Part shown: piece by piece, positions 8,036-15,220 of the stretch
How the letters are laid out: each line of letters opens with the position of its first letter
How positions within the stretch are numbered: position 1 is the first letter of the stretch
Assembly (NCBI RefSeq): GCF_029051725.1
Contig: NZ_JAACFU010000002.1
Location: 124,001 to 188,000 of the forward strand
DNA: 64,000 bases
Direction of reading: 5' to 3'
Source: Bradyrhizobium sp. CSS354
GTDB taxonomy: Bacteria; Pseudomonadota; Alphaproteobacteria; Rhizobiales; Xanthobacteraceae
Program-made: the position numbers and the translations under genes
The notes under the pieces: generated by a model
The model's input: the letters and a program-made list of their open reading frames with translations, nothing else
The model's database searches: none
What the model was told of the DNA's origin: nothing

Positions 8036-8404
8036 TCAGAAATACCTGCATGCTAGATCATAGCGCCGGACGTGAGGTGCGGGCTCCATCACTGCGACCT
8101 GAGCACGATCACCAACTTCCCCCACGAAGCGCCCGCAGGGCCGAACGACAACGTCGACTGGCGGTACCTTGTTCGCCTCCCATTGCTCAATTTCCATTTC
8201 GACAATGTCGTTCGAACACTCCCTCGACACGCCAAGTACGCGGCCTGAAAGGACCTTCGCTTCGGGACGGGGCTTATCGCATGTTGTAAACTGGTATTCT
8301 GCGCGGCACCTAACCGGAACGCATTGCTTGTCTTGTGCGGAAGCGAGTGGTTGAACAATCGCCATCAACGCAAGGAAGAGTGCGAGCGACACATGTCTCG
8401 GCAT
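8036..8404 (-). CDS. small secreted cysteine-rich hypothetical protein
   Basis: From the ATG at 8404 the product has a signal peptide (MPRHVSLALFLALMAIVQPL then ASAQ) and a mature part of about 98 residues with six cysteines (CVPVRC, TCDK, RECSND, RPCGRF, ACRYF), which suggests a disulfide-bonded periplasmic protein. I do not recognise a family. The upstream extension to 8452 lacks signal character. It stands alone between a repeat and a Clp-N gene. Confidence 0.6.
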   Translation of the reverse strand: MPRHVSLALFLALMAIVQPLASAQDKQCVPVRCRAEYQFTTCDKPRPEAKVLSGRVLGVSRECSNDIVEMEIEQWEANKVPPVDVVVRPCGRFVGEVGDRAQVAVMEPAPHVRRYDLACRYF

Positions 8405-8595
8405 TCTGGCTCTTAGCTCCGCTTGTTCGATGCCGCTAGGTTCTGCGAACATAAGACATGATGGTCTCGGAGGGCAAAGGACCGCTCAGGGTCAAAATGC
8501 GAAGAACTCAGGTTGAGCAAATCTGGTCCGCTCGACCACGATGAGCGGACCTCCGACAGACCCGGCGCAACTTCGCAGTTGGGCCAATCTGCGGA

Positions 8596-9318
8596 TTAGT
8601 TCCGCGAGTGGTCGCGGTACTGTTTCAGGCCGGCGGTGCCATTTCGTTTAGCGATACCTCGTTCGACGAAGTTTGCTGCATCCTCCGCCGACATGTCCTG
8701 ACCGTAAAGCCTCCGCACCGCCGGGCTTAGCCGCTCGGCAAAGATGACGACCAGCACATTATTGCCGGTGACCTCCTGCTGTCCCATCTGTTCGGCGTGG
8801 GCCTCCGCGCGCTGCATTACGCGCTGAAACGCGGCCGTGGGGCGAGATCCACCTATGGATATGCCAGTTTCGACAACGATGGATCGCAAATCATTGTCAA
8901 TATAGTCGGTCAGGCTTTTCTTGATCGCCATAAGATCGACACGGCAAGCCTGCATAACCTTTGAGGCGTTTGGATCATCGGTTAGCGCGAGCAGCAGATG
9001 CTCACACGTCGTGTACTGATGCTTTCGCGCGTCACCATGAGCAAGAGCGCGCTGCAACGTGCGTTCCAGTTCGCTGGAGAAACGAGACACTCGGGGTCTG
9101 ATCCCTGCATCGATCGTTGCGGGTGATGGCGTTGTCGCTTCGGCCCGGGGCGTGCTGACCTCGCCTCGAATTGTAGCAGCAAGCGTGTTCCAGTCCGCAG
9201 CGCCAAACGCTTGGGCAATCAATTCAAGGCTTTGGCTATTGGTGATCTTCAGGCCGTGATCGCCGAGGAAGACCCGGGCCGTATGCGCCATGGTCTTTGC
9301 GTCGCGATAGTCGCGCAT
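8596..9318 (-). CDS. stand-alone ClpA-type N-domain protein with N-terminal glyoxalase-related domain
   Basis: Residues 1-50 (RDYRDAKTMAHTARVFLGDH, then SLELIAQAFGAADWNTLAA) match the short N-terminal domain seen in some 'glyoxalase superfamily' annotations of rhizobia. Residues 80-225 are a Clp repeat N-domain closely similar to the N-domain of ClpA in this window: both have QY-T-EHLLL-L-DD, VMQAC/VMRAC-VDL, PTA-FQRV-QRA, EVTG-NVL--IFAER and a final [16 protein letters not shown]. There is no AAA+ ATPase module after it. ClpA N-domains receive ClpS and substrates, so this may act as an adaptor or decoy; that is inference. Confidence 0.8.
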   Translation of the reverse strand: MRDYRDAKTMAHTARVFLGDHGLKITNSQSLELIAQAFGAADWNTLAATIRGEVSTPRAEATTPSPATIDAGIRPRVSRFSSELERTLQRALAHGDARKHQYTTCEHLLLALTDDPNASKVMQACRVDLMAIKKSLTDYIDNDLRSIVVETGISIGGSRPTAAFQRVMQRAEAHAEQMGQQEVTGNNVLVVIFAERLSPAVRRLYGQDMSAEDAANFVERGIAKRNGTAGLKQYRDHSRN

Positions 9319-9693
9319 GATCTTTCATCCTTTGCTTGAACGAAGCCGAGGTGCCAGGCGCTTGCGTTGCTGACCCGTTCGTTCGGGCAAAGGGTTTAGA
9401 AAGATCGATGATACGTTCACCATCCCCAATTGGGGCGCAAGCGGCAGGTCGTATCTACCTCAAGTCATCATGATCTTGTTGCAAACTGCTGTCAATTGCT
9501 CCTGACGAGATGGATCGTGTCCGTCTTGGGTCGATCGCGTCGGTTCAGCCGCGTCTCGGCCATGTCTCGTCTAACCTCTAAAGCTGACTGGCCGGACTCC
9601 TTCGCGAGTGTCTCCTCCAGGCCAACTAGAGACATACTCCTTGAAGTTTCCACTCAATTTTGTCTCTACTAATGGGAGCCCTCGGGGATTTAT
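9319..9693. other. gene-free region
   Basis: A divergent 375-bp interval between the Clp-N gene and the serine hydrolase gene. It must hold both promoters. I see no convincing gene, repeat or hairpin in it. Confidence 0.5.
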
Positions 9694-11007
9694 ATGTCGG
9701 AGCAGCAATATTCCCGTCGTGAGGCTGTTTCATCGCTGGCTGCTACAGTCGCCTGTGCATTGGCCGGCCCCATCTCCGCAGCCGCAGAACCAGCTTCCGC
9801 GGGCGAGACGCAAGACTGCGCCGGACCGATTTTCTCCACTACAGGTCCAAACGCCGAGCTGTACGGAGCCAAAGATGGTTATCCTCTTCCCGACATTATG
9901 GAGGCGCGGAGGCAAGGCGACCCTTGGGAGCCAAAATACCGTGTCGGCGCATTCACCCATATCGATAACATCTATCCAACACGGCTCATCAAGCGAGCTG
10001 TGAAGCCTTGGAAGTTCAAGTGCTCGAAGGCAGAAGTTTACTACAATTTTCAGGGAAGCAAGCTTTCGCCCCTCGACTACATGTCGCGCAATCCGGTCAC
10101 TGGCCTGCTGATCGCGAAGGACGACCAGATTATCTTCGAGCGCTATCAGTCCGCGCGAACTGATCAAGATCGGTTCGTATCCCAGTCCATGGTCAAGTCG
10201 ATAACCGGACTGTTGATCGGGATCGCCATCTCGGAGGGCGCGATCAAGTCAGTCAATGATATCCCCGAAGGTTATGTGCCGGGCTTTATGGGCAGCGAGT
10301 ACGGCAGGACGCCCATTCGCGATCTGCTGCACATGTCCTCAGGCGTGGATTTCGGTGAAACAAGAGACGGAGGACGTGACCTCAATCGCCTGTGGAACGG
10401 TATGGGGATCGCGTTCCCGGACACGAAATTGGGCACGATTAAGAGCATCGTGCAATTCAATCAGCGAATCGCCCCAGCGGGAACGAGATTTTACTACGCC
10501 AGCATTGAAGCCGACGTGCTCGGCATGGTGCTTCATAGTGCTGTTGATAAGTCAGCGTCTGACTATCTGCGCGAGAAAGTATGGGAGCCGATCGGCGCGG
10601 AAGCGGATGCCACTTGGTTGGTAGACGCAGAAGGATTTGAACTGGGACATTTCGGTTTCAATGCCGTTCTGCGCGATTACGCCCGGCTCGGGCGTTTGCT
10701 GGCGCATGATGGCGCATGGAATGGCAAGCAGATCGTTCCGACGCAATGGATGATCGATGCAACAACCGGTCGAGCTTCGGATGGCTATCTGCTACCGGGC
10801 GTGGCGACGAAAAGATTTGGTTACGGTTATCTTTTGTGGCTGTTTCCCGGTGAGAGGCGGCAGTTCGCGTTGTTAGGATTCAAAGGCCAGTATATTTGCG
10901 TTGACCCGACCTCCAAGATTGTCATGGTGCACACTGCAATTGAGGACCCGGTACATCGAGACGAGCCATGGGCCTTGTGGTCAGCAATGGTCGATCAGCT
11001 AGGCTGA
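9694..11007 (+). CDS. Tat-exported serine hydrolase (beta-lactamase class C family)
   Basis: A 437-residue protein with a twin-arginine signal (SRREAVSSLAA then a hydrophobic stretch to SAAAEP). The penicillin-binding/class C fold is shown by SMVK at 165-168 (S-x-x-K, catalytic Ser165) and Tyr268 in YYAS at the Y-x-N position, with Ser replacing Asn. The segment HMSSGVDFGE is typical of the family. Members include esterases, D-amino-peptidases and 6-aminohexanoate hydrolases; a substrate cannot be assigned. The ATG is preceded by GGGGA. It is followed by a dispersed repeat. Confidence 0.85.
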   Translation: MSEQQYSRREAVSSLAATVACALAGPISAAAEPASAGETQDCAGPIFSTTGPNAELYGAKDGYPLPDIMEARRQGDPWEPKYRVGAFTHIDNIYPTRLIKRAVKPWKFKCSKAEVYYNFQGSKLSPLDYMSRNPVTGLLIAKDDQIIFERYQSARTDQDRFVSQSMVKSITGLLIGIAISEGAIKSVNDIPEGYVPGFMGSEYGRTPIRDLLHMSSGVDFGETRDGGRDLNRLWNGMGIAFPDTKLGTIKSIVQFNQRIAPAGTRFYYASIEADVLGMVLHSAVDKSASDYLREKVWEPIGAEADATWLVDAEGFELGHFGFNAVLRDYARLGRLLAHDGAWNGKQIVPTQWMIDATTGRASDGYLLPGVATKRFGYGYLLWLFPGERRQFALLGFKGQYICVDPTSKIVMVHTAIEDPVHRDEPWALWSAMVDQLG

Positions 11008-11036
11008 TAGTAGCTCGGAACAAACTCGGCATTGAC

Positions 11037-11106
11037 CGCTTTGGGTCACAAGCGGTCCTCGGGCGGATGGGCACGGCAGGTCGGCTATGGGCCAATAGCG
11101 GAAATG
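11037..11106. repeat. dispersed repeat, GGGTCACAAGCGG...GTCGGCTATGGGCCA type, copy 2
   Basis: TTTGGGTCACAAGCGG, a spacer, then GTCGGCTATGGGCCAATAGC and GGAAATG. It has the same architecture as copy 1 at 7961-8030, 3 kb away. Confidence 0.6.
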
Positions 11107-11170
11107 GCTTTTGGCTTACACAGATGTCTAGTTAAGCGCGTGGTCCATCCGCGATGACGCACGCAGGCAA

Positions 11171-11503
11171 TTATTCATTACTCGTCTTCGTTTGTCGCCT
11201 GCGCAACCGTCGCTCGATCACTTCGCCTAGTGGCGTATCCGGTGATTTGCGAAACGCCTTCAGCTTCTTCATTCGACCTTTGCGCAATGCTTGCGACTGG
11301 GCTTCATCGGCAACTTCGTCCGCAACGGCCCCCTGCGCAGCGATGAGGGCTTGTCTCACCGCCCGCCGCTCATCCTGATGCGAGAGCTGCTTGCTGCGCG
11401 GAATGTTCTTTCGACTGCTCTTCTGATTTTCGCCGTAGGTGTTTCGTCGGTCGTTTGTGTAGCTCAGTTGCTTCTTTTCCCGTGGAGTTTTGACCTTACT
11501 CAC
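11171..11503 (-). CDS. conserved basic hypothetical protein
   Basis: A 110-residue, highly charged protein with EKKQLSYTNDRRNTYGENQK followed by SSRKNIPRSKQ and DERRAVRQALI. This pattern recurs, as far as I recall, in many rhizobial and other alphaproteobacterial genomes in small proteins of unknown role. The GTG at 11503 has a GGAGG ribosome-binding site about 8 bases upstream. No membrane segment or signal is present. It is monocistronic. Confidence 0.7.
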   Translation of the reverse strand: MSKVKTPREKKQLSYTNDRRNTYGENQKSSRKNIPRSKQLSHQDERRAVRQALIAAQGAVADEVADEAQSQALRKGRMKKLKAFRKSPDTPLGEVIERRLRRRQTKTSNE

Positions 11504-11702
11504 AGCTAGCCTCCGAGCTAGACCGGCGATGACGGGGCGGCCGCACGTCCTGCTCGTATTGATCGATAACCGCTCACGTCACCATCGACCAATAGCGGTA
11601 CAATTTGGTGGTCGCCAGGTCCGCTCCGGCTCAGAAGCGGCCGATCACGACCAAGCAGCGCGCCGTCCGCTGTAAATTAGCGGGCGCTTACGAGCACCCT
11701 CC

Positions 11703-12941
11703 CTACGCCGTCCGCAACACCGGCGTCGGCGGCTGCGACGGCCGGATCAGCGCGAACGCCACCTGCACGATGCCGCCGGCCAGTCCCAGCGCGACGCCGA
11801 TGCGCCAGGCCATCGTATATGAGCCGAGCGCGTCGTAGAGCACCCCTCCCCCATACGCGCCGAGGAAGCTGCCGATCTGGTGGCTCATGAAGGCGAGGCC
11901 CTGGATCATCGCCTGCCAGCGCAGGCCGAACATCTCGGCGACCGCGCCCGCGACCAGCGGGCCGACACCCATCCACAGGAAGCCCATGATCGCCCCGAAC
12001 AGCAAGGTCGAGGCAGGCGTCGCCGGCAGCATGAAGTACCAGGCCAGCGCGAGTGAGCGGAAGATGTAGATGCCGCCGAGCAGCGCGAGCTTGTTCCAGC
12101 GCTGGCCGGCCCAGCCGAAGAACAGCGAGCCGAGCACGTTGAAGCCGCCGATCATGCCGAGCGTCTGCGCGCTCAGCATCGGATCGAGGCCGCAGATCGC
12201 GAGATAGGACGGCAGGTGCGTCGTGAGGAACACGAGTTGCATGCCGCAGACGAGATAGGCGCAGGTCATGACCACGAATGACGCGTTGCCGAACGCGGTC
12301 TTCGCCGCGATCATGGCCGTGGCATCGACGATCTCGTCAGTCGCGGGCTTCGGCAGCGGGACCGCGTCGACGCGCCCGGCATACCAGGCCGCCGGGATCA
12401 TCAGCACCGACATCACCACGAAGCCGGCGAGCCCGACGCGCCAGCCGAAGCCCTCGTTGAGCATCTGCCCGATCGGCGCCGACAGGAGCGCGCCGAGCGA
12501 GCCAGCGCCGGAGACGATGCCAAGCACGGTGGAGCGCACCGTCGCGGGAACCGCGCGCGCCGCCACCGACATCGCGATCGCGGCCGCGGTGCAGGCCAGC
12601 GACGTCCCGATCAGCACGCCGGCGCCGATCATGATGGCGACGAGGCCGTTCGCGGTTGCCATCAGCACCAGGCCCGCGATGTACATGAACGAGCCTGCGA
12701 TCATGATGGGACGGAAGCCGTAGCGCGTGGTCATCGCGCCCGCGAGCGGCTGGAGAAAGCCCCAGGCGAGATTTTGCACGGCCAGCGCCAGCGTGAAGTC
12801 GGAGATCGACAGATGAATGTCGTGGGTCAGCGGCTGCATGAAGATGCCGAGACTCTGCCGCAGCCCCATGCTCAGCGTCAGCATGATCGAGGCGCCGATC
12901 AGGATGGGCAAGGTCGGGCGCAGGACCTGCAACAGGGGCAT
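11703..12941 (-). CDS. MFS transporter
   Basis: A 412-residue protein with twelve predicted transmembrane helices and MFS features: AGAMTTRYGFRPIMIAGSF in the loop between helices 2 and 3, and a central hydrophilic loop (DAVPLPKPATDEIVD). It resembles the oxalate/monocarboxylate-type or YbfB-like branch with LSMGLRQSLGIFMQPL at the front. The ATG at 12941 has GAGGGAG 7 bases upstream and is preferred to the ATG at 12956. It is divergent from a TetR regulator with a palindromic operator between, so it is probably a TetR-repressed exporter. Confidence 0.9.
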   Translation of the reverse strand: MPLLQVLRPTLPILIGASIMLTLSMGLRQSLGIFMQPLTHDIHLSISDFTLALAVQNLAWGFLQPLAGAMTTRYGFRPIMIAGSFMYIAGLVLMATANGLVAIMIGAGVLIGTSLACTAAAIAMSVAARAVPATVRSTVLGIVSGAGSLGALLSAPIGQMLNEGFGWRVGLAGFVVMSVLMIPAAWYAGRVDAVPLPKPATDEIVDATAMIAAKTAFGNASFVVMTCAYLVCGMQLVFLTTHLPSYLAICGLDPMLSAQTLGMIGGFNVLGSLFFGWAGQRWNKLALLGGIYIFRSLALAWYFMLPATPASTLLFGAIMGFLWMGVGPLVAGAVAEMFGLRWQAMIQGLAFMSHQIGSFLGAYGGGVLYDALGSYTMAWRIGVALGLAGGIVQVAFALIRPSQPPTPVLRTA

Positions 12942-13002
12942 TTTTGTCTCCCTCATCGGCGCGGCGGGGGCGCCGTCGTCTGCAATATCAGTTGATTTTG
13001 GT

Positions 13003-13018
13003 TACACAGACCTGTGTA
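13003..13018. promoter_or_regulatory. palindromic operator for the adjacent TetR regulator
   Basis: TACACAGACCTGTGTA is a perfect inverted repeat (7-bp arms, 2-bp centre) in the 130-bp space between the divergent MFS and TetR genes. Its size and place fit a TetR-dimer operator that controls both genes. Confidence 0.7.
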
Positions 13019-13071
13019 CTTAGGCTATGGTTAGCGTGCGCTGTCAAGCGAACAAGGACATTCACCGCCGC

Positions 13072-13680
13072 ATGGCTCCCCCGCCCGCCCCACAGACGAT
13101 GAAAGAGCGGATCCTCGAGACCGCCGACAAGCTGTTCTATCTGCAGGGCATTCGTGCCATCGGCGTCGACACCATCGCGGCCGAGATCGGCATCTCCAAG
13201 CGCACGCTCTACAACCACTTCCCCTCCAAGGACGCACTGATCGCGGCCTATCTGGAGCGCCGTTTCGTGCAGCCCCGCCCCTCCGACAAACCCCCGGCCG
13301 AACAGATCCTCGCCACCTTCGATTCGCTGGAGCGCCGCTTCGCCGCAAAAGATTTTCGCGGCTGCCCGTTCGTGAATGCGGTCGCCGAGCTTGGCCCGGC
13401 CGACCGCGCCGTGAAGAAGATCGCAATCGCCTTCAAGGAAAGCCGCCGCATCTGGTTTCGTGACCGCCTCAACGAGCTCGGCGTTGCGAACGCGGAGGCG
13501 CTCGCAACGCAGCTCGTGCTGCTGGTCGACGGCTCGATCGCGCAGGACCTCGTCCGCGACGACCCCGCAATGGCCCGCGCCGCCAAGGAAGTGGCGACGG
13601 TGTTATTGCGGAATGCGGGGGTGGAGGTGGGCAATGAGGCTGCGGTGAAGGCAGGCAAGCGGCCGGCCCAGCATCCCTGA
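13072..13680 (+). CDS. TetR/AcrR family transcriptional regulator
   Basis: A 202-residue regulator with a canonical TetR HTH: KERILETADKLFYLQGIRAI, then TIAAEIGISKRTLYNHFPSK, followed by an all-helical ligand domain with CPFVNAVAELG, a motif common in this subgroup. The start at 13072 (MAPPPAPQT) places the HTH about 10 residues from the N-terminus; the frame from 13027 would run into the operator region. It is divergent from the MFS gene and probably represses it and itself. Confidence 0.88.
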   Translation: MAPPPAPQTMKERILETADKLFYLQGIRAIGVDTIAAEIGISKRTLYNHFPSKDALIAAYLERRFVQPRPSDKPPAEQILATFDSLERRFAAKDFRGCPFVNAVAELGPADRAVKKIAIAFKESRRIWFRDRLNELGVANAEALATQLVLLVDGSIAQDLVRDDPAMARAAKEVATVLLRNAGVEVGNEAAVKAGKRPAQHP

Positions 13681-13828
13681 AGCAGCTGCAAGATCAGAAC
13701 CCGATCGGCCGCCGCAAGAAGTCCGGGTAGGCGAGCACGCCCCCCAACGTCCAATCCAGCTGCCGTGCTACACCTTTGATCTGTTGAAGGAAGTGAACTG
13801 AAAGGAACCATCGCCATTTCGGCGTAGT

Positions 13829-13854
13829 TGACCTTCTTTACACGGAGAAGGTCA
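13829..13854 (+). promoter_or_regulatory. hairpin covering the ribosome-binding site
   Basis: TGACCTTCT and AGAAGGTCA are perfect 9-bp inverted arms around an 8-base loop (TTACACGG). The 3' arm contains the AGAAGG ribosome-binding sequence and ends on the A of the ATG of the glycine-rich protein gene, so folding would block translation initiation. Confidence 0.5.
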
Positions 13855-14447
13855 TGAATCGAAAAACGCTTCTTCTTACAGCCGCGCTGTCCTTCGCTGT
13901 TGCCGCTCCCGTCCTCGCACAAGGCGGAGGTGGTGGTGGTGGTGGTGGTGCCGGCGGTGGTGCGGCCGCGAGCGGCGGCGCGTCCGGATCATCCGCGAGC
14001 TCAGGCGCGGGCACTGGCACGTCTGGCGCCGCCAATGGAGGCCCCTCGGCGCCATCCGGCATGGGCACAAACGGAACCTCAACCGGCGCTCACACCAACA
14101 ACTCTCCAACCAACCCGAACGTTCAGCCCCCGACGCCGAACGGCAACACCACGAGCACACCGGCCGCACCGGGCAGCTCAGGCACGAGCGGCACCGCGTC
14201 CGGGTCGACACAGACGGGCACGCAAAACGGGAGCGACAGGTCCGGCATCACGGCAACCAACGGTGCCAACAGCGACAACAGGGGCCAGATGAGCCCCGCC
14301 GAGCAAGCAAGGACGGGCATCAAGACGCTTCCGCAAGATCAAACTCCTGGAGCCGTCAGTGCGCCGGGCGTTGGCGTCGGTCATGCGGCGAACGGCTTGC
14401 CGATCGGTACGCCAGGTTCGGGGACGAGCAACGTCGATCAGAAGTAA
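13854..14447 (+). CDS. secreted glycine/serine/threonine-rich low-complexity protein
   Basis: A 197-residue protein with a clear signal peptide (MNRKTLLLTAALSFAVAAPV, cleavage after VLAQ), then a run of nine glycines coded by repeated GGT codons and a long Gly/Ser/Thr/Asn/Pro-rich disordered region. The only ordered-looking motif is near the end (MSPAEQARTGIKTLPQDQTP). Proteins of this type are common in Bradyrhizobium and are thought to be periplasmic or surface-exposed; function unknown. A CGGAGAAGG ribosome-binding site is partly buried in a hairpin, and a terminator follows. Confidence 0.7.
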   Translation: MNRKTLLLTAALSFAVAAPVLAQGGGGGGGGGAGGGAAASGGASGSSASSGAGTGTSGAANGGPSAPSGMGTNGTSTGAHTNNSPTNPNVQPPTPNGNTTSTPAAPGSSGTSGTASGSTQTGTQNGSDRSGITATNGANSDNRGQMSPAEQARTGIKTLPQDQTPGAVSAPGVGVGHAANGLPIGTPGSGTSNVDQK

Positions 14448-14471
14448 TCCGGACTTTGTCCATCTCCACAG

Positions 14472-14494
14472 GGCCCGCTACGGCGGGCCTTTCT
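14472..14494 (+). terminator. Rho-independent terminator
   Basis: GGCCCGC / GCGGGCC (7-bp stem, short TACG loop) followed by TTTCT, 25 bp after the glycine-rich protein gene. Confidence 0.8.
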
Positions 14495-14601
14495 GTGACG
14501 TGCTGAAGGGAGTGGAAGGCCAAGGGCTGCGAGGGGGAGACATGGGGTAAACTTGGCATCAGGCGGCCCTGCCGATACACTGGTTTCTTTTGGGGCGTGC
14601 C

Positions 14602-14973
14602 ATGACCAAACTGTCGTCATTGCTATCATTTTCATTTCTGATCATCTGCACCCCGGTCTGGGCTGACGAGATGAACATCCAATTCACGTTTGGACCTCCG
14701 CGGCCCTGCACCACCGTCTTTCCAAATCCCGAAATCAAGATGAAAAGTGTTCCGCCCGGCACGCGCACGATCGTCGTCAAGTTTCGCAGAGAGAAGAACT
14801 ACGAGATGGGGGGCCAGGAGATCCCATTTCCTTCAGATAACATCGTGAAGCCGGAGAGCTTACGAACCTGGGGCCCCTGCAATTCCGGCCTGTACACTTA
14901 CGAAATCATCGCAAAGTCCAGCACCGGCGCGGCCCTGGCCAAGGCAGAATGGTCGGAGCCGTATCCTCCCTGA
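14602..14973 (+). CDS. secreted hypothetical protein
   Basis: A 123-residue product with a signal peptide (MTKLSSLLSFSFLIICTPVW, cleavage near WADE). The mature part has two cysteines (PRPCTTV and WGPCNSG) and segments with beta-strand character (GTRTIVVKFRR, YTYEIIAKS), which suggests a small periplasmic beta-sandwich. I do not recognise the family. The ATG at 14602 follows GGGGCG; the TTG at 14590 is not needed. Confidence 0.6.
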   Translation: MTKLSSLLSFSFLIICTPVWADEMNIQFTFGPPRPCTTVFPNPEIKMKSVPPGTRTIVVKFRREKNYEMGGQEIPFPSDNIVKPESLRTWGPCNSGLYTYEIIAKSSTGAALAKAEWSEPYPP

Positions 14974-15010
14974 CTTGAAGGGTGGACGCCCGCTTGTCCC
15001 GCCGTGGCAT

Positions 15011-15045
15011 GCTGGATTCCCCGCTTGTGCGGGAATGACGGCGAA
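15011..15045. repeat. half copy of a GGATTCCCCGC-type intergenic repeat
   Basis: CTGGATTCCCCGCTTGTGCG followed by GGAATGACGGC has a short internal hairpin (CCCGC-TTGT-GCGGG) and resembles one arm of the larger rhizobial palindromes in this window. Confidence 0.45.
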
Positions 15046-15220
15046 GTTTGTGGGATGTTCGGAATGCTACCAGCATGCTCCTGTTTTGCCCGACGAGTCA
15101 AACGGCATGCCGCCTGCTTCAGCCGTTTTGCCCCCCGCGTAAGCTATTGATTTAGCTGGCGCCGGCTACTGTGCATGGGGTTGTTTTCGCGTTTTTTTGC
15201 GCCGGCCTGTGCGAGCAGCC

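Noticed and set aside
13876..14211. Minus-strand ORF with a poly-histidine run
   Set aside because: The His run is only the complement of the GGT glycine codons of the secreted protein; no start signal.
15183..15215. Hairpin after pleD considered as a terminator
   Set aside because: On the minus strand the stem is followed by A residues, not T, so it does not fit an intrinsic terminator for pleD.
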